64,000 nucleotides of DNA from Isoetes taiwanensis. Taxonomy: Eukaryota > Streptophyta > Lycopodiopsida > Isoetales > Isoetaceae. Positions 47,353 to 56,954 of the stretch are shown piece after piece. The position numbers and the translations under genes are program-made. How positions within the stretch are numbered: position 1 is the first letter of the stretch; the number at the start of each line of letters is the position of its first letter. Where the stretch lies: NCBI GenBank assembly GCA_021234155.1, contig JAJEKV010000017.1, positions 19,352,372 to 19,416,371 of the forward strand, in the 5' to 3' direction. The notes beneath the pieces are model-generated. The model was not told where the DNA came from. It searched no databases and was given only the letters and a program-made list of their open reading frames with translations.

Positions 47353-48020
47353 AACTCCCAAGGTAGGATAAAAGAGTTCAAGTTGAATTCTAGCGGCCGG
47401 AAAGTGGAAAGTATAACAATACGACATGCATATACCCCTTCTGATATGGCCAAAGAGCTAATCTCCACCAAAAACAGCTTCCCAAAATTGCCCGCAAATG
47501 GTAACCACCTTAATCGGATCACACGACGCGAAGCTAGCTGTCAGCTACTTAACTGCATAGAGATAGTTTCGCATCGTGTGATCTCCTTATCTTTTCATTT
47601 CTTTCGTTGACACGTGTTTACAAACAAATTTATTGTGCAGGTTTATGTTTATCAGACGTCGTGGATGTCATTCCGGCCGAAAGTATTAGTAGTGTACTTG
47701 TCGTATATCACATAGACATCGGAATTGTCCTTTTCCAAGGTATGGATGCCGTGACCTTGCGGGGTATAGGCATCTGGTTTTACGGACATGATTATAACGT
47801 AAAAGTCAGGAAACCGAGCTTGAGGGCGGTTGAATTGCCCCCTTTAAGTGAACTTTGTAAGCCACAGACTAATGAGAACAATGTAATTGCAATGAAGAAA
47901 TGCATGGCTGACGAGGTGCAAGCGGGAATGTCTGAAAACGGAGGCGTGAGGATGAGTTTCAAAATCTTCACACCATTTGAGGTATTTGCTAACATATTCC
48001 AGATGGCACAGAAAGTTTGA
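47353..48020 (+). CDS. Unrecognised two-exon gene segment
   Basis: An exon starts after the acceptor CCCCATTTACAG (47352) and ends at 47500 (CAAATG|GTAACC). The next runs 47641-48020 after TTTATTGTGCAG. The joint completes a Gly codon and keeps the frame. Visible parts are RIKEFKLNSSGRKVES, SDVVDVIPAES, VLVVYHIDIGIVLF, GIGIWFYGHDYN and a C-terminal SFKIFTPFEVFANIF. The VLVVYHIDIGI..GIWFY block recalls a BAH domain, but weakly. No ATG is in frame in the first exon, so an upstream exon is needed. The intron contains one of the 67-nt hairpins. Confidence 0.45.
47517..47583. repeat. 67-nt hairpin 1
   Basis: The arms GATCACACGACGCGAA and TTCGCATCGTGTGATC pair at 15 of 16 positions, with an inner AGCTAGCTGTCAGCT self-complementary part. 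It sits in an intron. Confidence 0.8.
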
Positions 48021-48292
48021 AAAGCTCCGAAGACATATACATGCTTTCTCCCCCCTGCCGATTTTGTGGATGGCTTATTTTTGGTTCCGACCTGGGATGT
48101 TCGATTCCACGAATCATCCGGTCAACTAACAGAGGTCCGCGTAGTTAAGTCCTCCTTTAAGTTCAGATACTTTCTTCCAAAACAATATTTATACGTTAAT
48201 TGTCAACTAGAATGAAGGAAACGTAAAAAAAGAGAGGCTGCACAACTTTTTTGGGAGCCGTTTGAGGACCATAATGCATAACTCCGATCGCG

Positions 48293-48505
48293 GTGGATAT
48301 TCGAGTATGGAGAGGGGAGGAAGTCATTTATACAGCCACCATGGAAAGCGAATGGCCATTATCAGAGCTAAGAGTGCTAATGGAGACAGAGGAGATTGCT
48401 GACGACTTCCATTATTTTATTGATGGCATTAGGGTTGGTTACAGGCAAGAGGGAAATATAAAGTTTAGTGAGTTCGCGATCAACAAGAAATTGTCTATCG
48501 CCTAG
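48293..48505 (+). CDS. Small frame, possibly ubiquitin-like
   Basis: About 70 codons without an ATG start: DIRVWRGEEVIYTATM, LSELRVLMETEEI, FHYFIDGIRVGYRQEG. The strand-helix-strand order with a G after the first strand is like a ubiquitin fold. It may be an exon of the preceding gene. Weak call. Confidence 0.3.
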   Translation: MDIRVWRGEEVIYTATMESEWPLSELRVLMETEEIADDFHYFIDGIRVGYRQEGNIKFSEFAINKKLSIA

Positions 48506-48715
48506 CGCTTTGAATCTCGGTTTTTTATTTGTGTTTTTGTCCGATGTTTTTTTAGGGTTCCGTATTTTGTCCGATATTTTTTTAGGGTTCCGTACAATTA
48601 TTTAAAAACGTTACCATCATATTTTACTTTAACTTCTGTTTTTTACTATTTATCTCTTGCCAGTTGTCTATTTTTGTCAGTGTTCGTAGTATAAAGCGCC
48701 ATCCGCTGAGAAGCC

Positions 48716-49530
48716 ATGGCAAGAACTAAGCAAACTGCAAGGATCCATCCAGGTGGTGTAAGGCCAGGTGATTACATTAGTCCGCCTCCTTCATCTGAAT
48801 CTGAAGTCTCTGATAGAGATTCTCCTCCTCCGACCATGCCTAACAGAAGACCCGGAAAAGAAACCGCGATGACGTGACGGCGGGAGAAGCAGCTCCGGAG
48901 TAAGTAGGGAGGTGCACTCCGGTTCGGAGACGGAGGATGGAAATGTGAGAGACCGGCGAGCAGAATATGACGCCGGATTAATTATTGGGCAGCCGCCTCT
49001 TCTTGCTCTTACTGCTCCTCCTGCTCCTCCTGTGGATGCGCCAGAACCTTCAAATCAAAGGAGGAGGCCCAACGCCCGAAAGGGGAAGGCGACCAGAAAT
49101 GTGAGGAGACGGCCGGAAGAGTCGGCCGAGGAACAACCTGCAAATGCTGGGGTGAGGAGACGGCCGGAAGAGTCGGCCGAGCAACAGGCTCCAAATGCTG
49201 GGGTGGGTGAGGGTAGTGGCCGGAAGCGGAAGACGAAGCCTGGCATTAAAGCGCTTCGCGAGATTAAGAAGTATCAGAAGAGCACTGAGATGGTCATTCC
49301 GCGTCTCCCATTTGCCAGGCTCGTGAAAGAGATTCTGCAAGAGTGTGGTGCGATACATCATACCCGATTCTGAAATTCAAGCAACCGCCTTTAAATGCTC
49401 TTCAAATGGCTTCGAAAGCGGTTGGTGTCTGGTCTGTTCGAGGACTCGCAGACTTGCGCAAACAATACATGCCAAGCGGTGACTGTCATGCCCAAGGACA
49501 TGCGCCTCGCCTTACGATAAGGGATCCCGA
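48716..49530 (+). CDS. Centromeric histone H3-like protein (CENH3-like), frameshifted in assembly
   Basis: The ATG at 48716 opens with MARTKQTAR, the histone H3 N-terminus, followed by a long Pro/Ser/Arg tail of about 165 residues. The tail includes a tandem pair [11 protein letters not shown] and [11 protein letters not shown]. The histone fold follows: [55 protein letters not shown] and [13 protein letters not shown], in order but over three frame changes (near 48870, 49372 and 49415). Loop 1 (between KEI and TRF) is two residues longer than in canonical H3, a CENP-A hallmark. No introns are visible, though plant CENH3 genes usually have several. It could be a retrocopy or a divergent H3 variant. 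Confidence 0.65.
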
Positions 49531-49730
49531 AAGTACTATGGTCAAAATTTTATGGCTGAATACAACAAGAAGAAAGACCCCGAGAAAAAAGGCCCGGAAG
49601 TGCCTTTGTGTTTTTTCATATGTATAATATTTCTTAATGTAATGGCTTTATAAGCTTAATCTCTTAGTCCATTTCTTTCTTAGAAGCCTAGCTTCACACT
49701 TTGTATTTTTTTTTTTAATGTTATATGTGA

Positions 49731-49799
49731 GGATCACACGACGCGCAGCAAGCATTGTGCTTTTTTGTTGCACATAGTAGTCTTCGCATCGTGTGATCC
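49731..49799. repeat. 67-nt hairpin 2 (same family as 47517)
   Basis: GATC to GATC is again exactly 67 nt (49732-49798). The arms GATCACACGACGCG and CGCATCGTGTGATC match hairpin 1; the loop differs and has its own GCATTGTGC/GCACA pairing. It lies 200 nt after the histone gene. Confidence 0.8.
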
Positions 49800-49827
49800 A
49801 ACCCTAACCCTAACCCTAACCCTAAAA
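49800..49827. repeat. Short telomere-like tract, (CCCTAA)4
   Basis: Four CCCTAA repeats directly abut hairpin 2. The type is TTAGGG, not the common plant TTTAGGG. Too short to be a telomere. Confidence 0.85.
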
Positions 49828-49953
49828 TGTACGGACAAATCTCCCCACAACGGTGTGTCCCCTTTCGAATCGACAACGGCTACTTGAGTTCAAAAGTGAC
49901 TTTTTAGCTTTACCGCTCCTAAACATCTTCTTGCTTTCGTCGTCTGCTTCGCC

Positions 49954-52171
49954 ATGGATTGTTATGTGAAGTTCCTGGAATGGTATGCATCTGCCCCTCA
50001 TGACAACGAGGAAGTTGCGCCGACTGCGATTTATCCGTTCTATTGCAAGGAGTTGGACATCATGGCAAACAGTAGCGAGCTTGGATGCTATCGCGAGGTT
50101 GCCTTAGCTTTCACCTGGACCGCTTGGTCTCGGCCAAGACGCCCTTTGCAGATGTCCCTCGCTCGTGGATTCCAAAACCAGCTCTAGAGGAGGCGACTTC
50201 CCATTTGCAAACAGGGAAGATGTTTTTCAAGAATGCTGTGCAACGGGCTCCTCCTGGCTGCTTCCTTGTGCTTAAGAAGGTATCTTATTTCTCTTTGCCG
50301 TTTGCATTTGCTAGTTATTGCATTCTCGCTTTCGCCAAACCGAAGATACTTTGGAAACAATAAAATCTTTAAGCCAAGGGGGGGTCAGTTATGTGTGATG
50401 ATCTTGACTATGACGTAGAAATGGAGATCGATCTACAAGAAGAAGAGCAAGAATGTAGGAGTTTTAGCTTCGACGACCGGGCCTTGGGTGAACCAGAGGA
50501 GAGAGATGATTCAAGGTGATGAGGATGGGGATGAGGATGAAAAGAAGTTGTCCGACATAACGCCAATTTTAGTGGAAGGCAAAGAATACCTATTGCTAAG
50601 TGATATCTCGAGGAACCCGCCTTTGTTACTTAATGTGTGCTAGGGAAGACGAGCTTATCAAGATTACCTTGGCCGAATGGGTAAACTTAGGCCTAGATTT
50701 TGAAGAGGATTTGGACAAAGAGATGTTTGAAGTGTTTAATTATACACAGGCAATGCTATAAAGCTTAAAGAAGCCTATGAGAGGCCGGAGTCTCGATTTG
50801 CTCAAGATAAGGCGAATCTACCAACGGAAGAAGAAAGCGATCTCCGCGCAAAGTCGCCAAAAAGGATCTACTGTGTTTGGCAGGCCCTTGATCAATCAGC
50901 GGCAAAGATAAGCCTCGTAGATGAGGATAAATGTGAAGAAGATAAGCTTGAGGGTCCTTATTTGTGGGAAGTAGATGATTTTTCTTGCCGACATGCACGC
51001 GAGGGACAGGAAAGATTGAAGGACTCTACATTGTTACGATATATCTCAAGATTCGTTAATGGGGAAATAATCGTCTTCAAAGACAACTTCAGGTCAAAAG
51101 GTGCAGAGTTTGTCTATTACATCCGTGCATTATGCATGTTGGGAACCATTCCCAATTGGCATCAAACACCGAAAGGGTGATAGCAATTGGCGGGATGTTG
51201 TGCTACAATATTCGGACGACCAAGCCGGTCTCATGGGGCGAGCAATATGTTAAATTTTTTAGTCTGGCGGCTTGACTCACCCAAGGTTGGAAGCTGGGGT
51301 CGATAACATGGAAGTCATTGCCTTGTTGGATCGGTCTGGCGTGGGATTGAAAGAGCATGAAATTGACGATTTAAGCTTGAAAAATTGGAAGTTATATATT
51401 TTCCAACTTGTATCGGTAAAATTATTTATGTCTGATTGTCCTTCCGAAATTCCTAATAAAAATTATTTTATTTGTATTTATTCACATCACGCGAAATACA
51501 TCAGTCTGATTTTCTGTCATATCTAGGTTTTCGCGTCGTGTGATATTTATCTCGAAGAAATGAAATATTATTGGAAAGAAACAATTAATTTATTTATTCC
51601 TCACACGACGCGAGAAGCAGCTCGTGTGACGAAGTTATTGACTACTGGTCCACCTTGTTGCGAGTGCTTGGTGACGTGCAGCCCGGTAGAGCTCTCATTC
51701 AGATTTCGGCCCAAAGACCGGGCAAAGTGCATTGGAAGAACCCGAAAGAGTGTTTGTGGATGAGCACATTGAAGCATCTCATTACGTTGGGCCTTTCTCG
51801 GGTAGACCCAAGAACCCAGTTGAAATATTCGACCCCTACCAAGATATCAAGAAGGGAATGCTCTTGCTAATCAGACCACATGATAACTGCCCGACATGGA
51901 TGGGTTTTGCGAAGAGGACCCAATAGAGGACCCTAATCTCCCACATTCTTAAGAGGTGTTTGTCTCTTGGTTTGAACTTTGTTGCGGAAAGGGAACCTCA
52001 TATGCAATGCAAGATAGGGATTTTTGGAGCAAGAATTGGAGACCCAATCCTAATGACCCGCCACGCTACCAACCTTTGAAAACAATAGACTATGGTTGGG
52101 TCAGAGACCAGGCCATTGCCGCTGGTGATCCCCGTAGTGTTCGGGCTCGAGTTGCAAGAATTAGTGGCTAA
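49954..52171 (+). CDS. Large unrecognised multi-exon gene (frameshifted)
   Basis: ATG at 49954 (MDCYVKFLEWYASAPHDNEE). Coding-like blocks follow in several frames: HLDRLVSAKTPFADVPRSWI up to a donor at 50280, an acidic block (50395-50600), KEAYERPESRFAQDKAN to YLWEVDDFSCRHAREGQERL and FVYYIRALCMLG (50760-51180), EVIALLDRSGVGLKEHEID up to a donor near 51411, and, after an intron with two hairpins, VFVDEHIEASHYVGPFSG, GMLLLIRPHDNCPTWMGFAK, EVFVSWFELCCGKG and NWRPNPNDPPRYQPLKTIDY (51730-52110). The last part resembles small beta-barrel chromatin-reader domains only loosely. I do not know the family. One shift lies near each CAG/CTG-rich spot. Confidence 0.45.
51482..51544. repeat. Hairpin 3 (related arm)
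   Basis: TCACATCACGCGAA pairs imperfectly with TTCGCGTCGTGTGA. It lies in the intron of the 49.9-52.2 kb gene. Confidence 0.65.
51601..51629. repeat. Hairpin 4 (short)
   Basis: TCACACGA and TCGTGTGA flank CGCGAGAAGCAGC. Same arm core as the other three, in the same intron, 57 nt after hairpin 3. Confidence 0.65.
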
Positions 52172-52340
52172 AGAAGCTAAGCACGATGATGAGAACTCTT
52201 GAGGTATGCAATGCTCTTTTACATAATTACTACATCATTCATAACATGAAAGTTACAATAGACTAGTTATTATTTATTACGCTCTGCGTTTTCCATCTTA
52301 ACACAAGAGCTCTTACACTATACAATGCTAAACAGGTGAT

Positions 52341-52579
52341 TCATTCATCTTGAGGATCTGTAGTAGTGATCCACGATATCTCATAGCTCATTCGCCGGGA
52401 AGCCAAATCAGATGGATCATTACACGAATTTGACGCAGGCAACTTGAATCTCTTCAAAGCTTTTCTTCGCGGTAGGGATCAAGAAGAAGATGCCTGTCTA
52501 GGCAACCAACAAGATCGAGTGGCTCATTGAGCACTTGATCCTTTTCGATGTGGTGAACTGATGAAGGTGAAAAATCCAT
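52341..52579 (-). pseudogene. Small duplicated gene, copy A
   Basis: ATG at 52579 (MDFSPSSVHHIEKDQVL). The C-terminal half, read across one shift, matches copy B: LDP.., IHLIWLPGE and YEISWITTTDPQDE against HIYWLPDQE and YELNGITSFDVDDE. The promoter region (52600-52740, with AGTGAAGTA and TGAATTATTGG) and the region after the stop (GGATCTGTAGTAGTGAT) are also shared. Function unknown; the product is about 80 residues with an acidic end. Confidence 0.5.
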
Positions 52580-53075
52580 GGGAGAAGAGTGAACTTTACC
52601 CCCGAAGTGAGAAGCTTTTATAGTGAAGTAGAATGATTGAGGTGAATTATTGGGCTTGACTTCGGCGCCATTATTGCTCGTGTATAAGACCGTTGTATAA
52701 ATACAAGTATAATACATCTTTCGTATGGATATATGTATGCTTTTAAAACATGTGCTTGAGTAATTCAGGTGTGGTTGAAATTAGGAACCGCTTTGTGATA
52801 TATCTTGGAAGTCGAAGAGCACACCCTTACACTACATTCAGGTATGATACATCAAACGTGCTTTCATTGTGGTATTATTTCCTTACATAGCTCTTACACT
52901 ATACAATGCTAAACAAGTGATGCATTGACTATTCAGGATCTGTAGTAGTGATAGCACATCGTTACAATATACTCAGTTAAGGTACGTGATATTACATCCT
53001 TAATCAGAATGCTATTACATCCTTACTTAGTTATTAGGTACCCATGTCATTATTACATTATTAGCAGGTGCAGAT

Positions 53076-53318
53076 TCACTCGTCATCAACATCAAAGCTC
53101 GTGATGCCATTCAGCTCATAGATCTCCTGATCAGGAAGCCAGTAAATATGGACTTTAACGCGAGTGAGCTTCCTGCAAGCACTAGCAGGTCCATCAGCTT
53201 TAGATAAGAGCCATGGATCAAGCTGAACGCCATTTCTAGCGCATTCGCCCAGATCGTTGTAGCTCAAGTAACACTTGAAAGAGCGGATGTGCTCTGGACG
53301 AGGCATCGAGGAAGCCAT
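53076..53318 (-). CDS. Small duplicated gene, copy B
   Basis: 80 codons, open: MASSMPRPEHIRSFKCYLSY, LDPWLLSKADG, VKVHIYWLPDQEIYELNG and an acidic end FDVDDE. A TATA-like TATAGTGAAG lies 25-35 nt upstream. The tandem copy at 52341 shares promoter and 3' flank, so this is a segmental duplication of about 600 bp. No family recognised. Confidence 0.55.
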   Translation of the reverse strand: MASSMPRPEHIRSFKCYLSYNDLGECARNGVQLDPWLLSKADGPASACRKLTRVKVHIYWLPDQEIYELNGITSFDVDDE

Positions 53319-53879
53319 GGAAGATGAATGGCCTCTACCCCCTCGTGAAGCCGTTTTTATAGTGAAGTAAAATTATTGATGTGAATTATTGGCGTACAAT
53401 GTAGGGCCATTATTGAGCTTATACGAGTGTCATGTACACGTACAAGTATAACACAAAATTTGTATGTATATGTGTATGTTAATTACCTCATGTTTGTTGG
53501 GCTCGAGAACTAGGTGAAAGTATTCGTGCTTGAGCAAATAAGGTGTGCTCAAAATTCTCAAAATTGCGTTATTTTATCCAATTAATGAAATCATGCTTCA
53601 ATTAGCATGGAGCTATTCTATAATAAGGAACTATTACAACATTGCTGGCGAAGTCTATATCACAACGAAGTCTTCAAATGGATGGCTCCAAGTCGTATCA
53701 TGCTACGACAGTGATGCTAATTTTGTATATGGAGCCCCTTTCACAAGAACGTCTTAACGGTGCCTCTACAATTCTTCTTTCACTCTCTGTTTTGTCGAAG
53801 TCATTATGGAGGCATTGAAGCCAACTTACAATTGTATATCTCCAATTACAATGGAATAACCCCAGTAACCCCATATATT
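53319..53879. other. Promoter side of copy B and spacer
   Basis: Contains the duplicated promoter block (53340-53480). No other supported gene. Confidence 0.4.
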
Positions 53880-54419
53880 TCATTGTTGGTTGTTACAGCA
53901 GAAAATTGCCGGAGCCCTTGCGGGAGCCGTCCCTTGCTGTGTAATTGGGCGGGGGATCTGATCGCATTTCCCTGAATCATCTCCACACAGGTATGTTGCT
54001 TGCATAGATATTACGTTTCTGCATTTTTCCTGATAGTTTAGACCTCCCCATTCGATCTCTAACACTTGAATAACTTCTGCTTGAATATTGCAAACGTAAG
54101 TCTTTCATGCTTCAAAACTGCCGGGCAAAGTTCAGGAACAAGACAACGGGCTAAATGGAGCTCTGAGTGGCATTGTTCATAGCATAAAATCAGTCCAGAG
54201 TTGACGTTTTGGATATTAGAAGCAACGGATTCTGGACGTATTTATTAGTCTTTCTGAGCAGAAATGGTTCTTTTAGCCGCTCCATCTTCTTAGGTGTTAA
54301 TGCATTTGGTGCTTCCTGGGTTTCACTCGTGAAATTTGCCACAATATTCGGAAGTGCAGGTGAGGAAATCAAGAAACCATATATATCTTGGAATTTTCTG
54401 CTGTAACAACCAACAATGA
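53880..54419. mobile_element. 540-bp segment bounded by 28-nt perfect inverted repeats
   Basis: TCATTGTTGGTTGTTACAGC and the following eight bases at 53880-53907 recur inverted at 54392-54419. No clear target duplication and no transposase. It may be a MITE or a fold-back of local sequence. Confidence 0.45.
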
Positions 54420-54485
54420 GGTACTTCTTTCAGGCTCACGTATGTTTTTAGTGGCATATAAGTTTCTTTAGCTATTATTTTTTGG

Positions 54486-55645
54486 GTGTTTGTTTTGTGT
54501 AGCATCGAGCATGCCAAGGAATTTGAGCGGGAATGGTCGGACTATACTCCGTTTTGCCTTATCCAAAATTTTTGTAATGTTTCTTGTGGTACGTCCTTTG
54601 AAACTTTCCCGGATCATGGGCCAAAATGCACTCTGGCTGGTGCAAAGTTCGGATCGGAGACTTGCGCTAAATTTTTGGCTCAATACTTGTGATTTCTATT
54701 TGTGTCTTTATCTTTAAGATGTGGAAGACTTTACTGCGTCTTTGCAACCGGAAGCAACCGAGAAGAAATGATATTGTCGGACTTTTTTAAAGAATGAGAA
54801 GGAGCTGAGCTCCTATTCGATGACGTTTTTTATCATTTGTGCGGGTTGAGAATATTAGGTAGGTGTCAAACAAAAATGAAGAGATAATTTATTCCTCCAA
54901 CTTCAATCTGTAAGATAAGCAAACATCTTGGTGGCGATCCAAAATTCCATTCGGCTATGTAACTTGCATGCCTCGTATGTTATCGAAGTCCGAGGTTGAG
55001 TACTATAGCCATTCGGTAAGTTCAAACCGAATGTAAGTTCAAGTTTTGCTATTGTATTATTGTATTTTGATTCTACATTCCTTATATGTAGCCCATAGTA
55101 ACTTTAAATCTGGATCTAGGTTTTATTGACAAAGATGGCAAAGAGTTATGCACTTAGAAATACCACGTTATGCATTATTTGTAGGATGCGGAGTCACTGG
55201 AAATTAGATTAGCTTTAGGCGACAAGCTATATAGCTTTAAAAAGGAAGGTACTTTGTTTATGTCAATTTTATTTCCTGCTCCTTTGGATGCCCCGAGATT
55301 GCTTCTTATTTTTACAGGCATTTGTCAAGCCTCATGTATGGTTGGGCCTCGATCTTGGGATCGACAAACTATGGAAGTAGAGCTGTTTGGGAGAACATTC
55401 AATGAGAGTGTTGGGTGCCCTGGGGTTTCATTAATGCAAATTTGCAAGTTTTTGTCTCCTCCCGCCATGATTTTAGCCTTGGATCAAATACATGGTCGAG
55501 ATGTGTCTTCCTCCTTTTCCGACAGCGGTTGGGTCTTCATTCTCTGCTGGTTGCATTGCGTGATGAGTTCAGGACAAAATTATCTAAGATGGTCATATTA
55601 TCTTATGAAAAAAAAGAACATACCATTTTAGTTTTCATATTATGA
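54486..55645 (+). pseudogene. Scattered exon-like fragments, gene unknown
   Basis: Protein-like pieces at 54510-54690 (EHAKEFEREWSDYTPFCL, FETFPDHGPKCTLAG), 55195-55250 (LEIRLALGDKLYSFKKE) and 55415-55600 (LQVFVSSRHDFSLGSNTW, LHSLLVALRDEFRTKLSKM). I cannot link them to one family or show splice phases. They may belong to a decayed plant gene. Confidence 0.3.
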
Positions 55646-55793
55646 TGAGTGTGCCGTTCATCTCAATTCTTCTCTCTGCATGTAGCCAGGAATGGTACTC
55701 CACAAATTCAAAGCACAATGGGCTTCGCCTTCGTGCAAATACTCCCTATGTGAGGTATGTTCTTTTTTTCATAAGATAATATGACCATCTTAG
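55584..55793. repeat. Inverted plus direct repeat pair
   Basis: CTAAGATGGTCATATTATC.. (55584-55624) recurs inverted at 55754-55793. Immediately after each arm, TTTTCATATTAT..TTCTCT/TTTCTGC-ATGTAGCC (55627-55687 and 55793-55852) recurs in direct orientation. Confidence 0.7.
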
Positions 55794-55850
55794 TTTTCAT
55801 ATTATCACATTTGAGCTTGCCGATTCGGTTCAATTCTTTCTGCGATGTAG

Positions 55851-56103
55851 CCCGGTTATATACCTTTCAAGCGGCATTCCTTTGCAAAAGAGGCATCTCA
55901 AGCCATTGAAAGTAAGCAGTATGACTACATTGTTGTAGGAGGAGGAGCTACAGGATGTCCTCTTGCAGCAACTCTGTCTCAAAGATTTTCAGTGCTCCTT
56001 CTTGAAAGAGGAGGGGTGCCATATGGGGTACCAAGCCTAGAACACATTTCAGGATTCCATGAGAACCTGATCAACTTTCACAAATATACATCTCCACCAC
56101 AAG
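55851..56103 (+). pseudogene. HOTHEAD-type GMC oxidoreductase exon, cut by an LTR
   Basis: After the acceptor GCGATGTAG the exon encodes YDYIVVGGGATGCPLAATLS, the FAD-binding GGGxxG Rossmann motif of plant GMC oxidoreductases of the HOTHEAD and mandelonitrile-lyase family, then FSVLLLERGGVPYG. The frame is open up to 56103, where an LTR begins in mid-exon. The rest of the gene is not in the window. Related proteins are flavin-dependent alcohol oxidases or dehydrogenases. The first exon (signal peptide) is not identified. Confidence 0.75.
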
Positions 56104-56515
56104 TGTTAGTCCTGTGCCTCCCCGTGTACGGGACTATTCATGCATCGCCGGACGAGGTCAAGCTCAAGGATCCTACCAACCACGGGTCGGACATCCAAGG
56201 CTGTAGAAGACTAGCAAAGAAGCCACGCAGATCAAAGCCTTTGGTGTCAACAAGAGGCGCGGGCCGGACAAGTGACGGCGGCCACCGCCTCGTCGGCGTC
56301 AGCGTGATTCTAGGCACTTCAAGAGGCACCGCCAACATTCCACAGAATCGGGCCTCCTTCCGTGAGTCGCAGACGCAGAGATCAGTCGAGTGTCTATATT
56401 GGGCCCAAGGCCATTGTACTATATATATGAGTAGAGTTAGCTCATAAGTTTTTAGATGAGTTTTGAGTCTTGTCTCCTTTGGTTTTTCTCTCTATTTAGA
56501 GCTCATGTATTTTCA
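56104..56515 (+). mobile_element. 5' LTR of a Ty3/gypsy element
   Basis: It starts TGTTAGTCC within the GMC exon. A TATA-type TACTATATATATGAG lies at 56418-56432 and poly-A-like signals follow. After it GATATCAAGGAAGC resembles a damaged TGGTATCAGAGC primer site, again altered at CAG. The right border is approximate, and the 3' LTR is not in the window. Confidence 0.5.
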
Positions 56516-56954
56516 TCATTGATATCAAGGAAGCTTATCATCTTTCTCTCATTTGTTCTGTTTTTTTTTTTTTTCTTCTCTTTTCAAAGAAATCGCGTGA
56601 CATAGTCCCCGGACTCTCCTGTTAGATCCACGGGTCCTCACAGAGGGTTTGTCTTCCGGGAGTTCCCGAACCCGGACCCCAAACACCGCCGCCATTTGGT
56701 CCCGATTTTCTCCTACTTTCTTACATGCCGCCATGTTCCGGTCCGTAATTTCACGCCGGAAGAACTCCTTTCTCGAGGCGGCATCTCGCTTGGGCGCCAT
56801 CGGCGTCGAAACCTGCTTCGCGACATGTATGGATCGCTTATGACATAGGGGAGGCCATCTTCGGCCTAGGGCTCGGTCCCGCCACCCACCCCTCGTGGTG
56901 TCGGGCCTCGCCCCCGGTTCCCCCCCAAAGCGTGCAAACATTGCTCACAACCTC

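Noticed and set aside
49800-49827. True telomere or chromosome end
   Set aside because: Only four repeats, internal, followed by coding-like sequence.
47517-51629. Integrated giant virus with hairpin terminators
   Set aside because: Three hairpins lie in GT-AG introns and no viral core gene is seen.
56649-56843. 64-codon ORF after the LTR
   Set aside because: Two overlapping frames of similar length on both strands; no gag feature.
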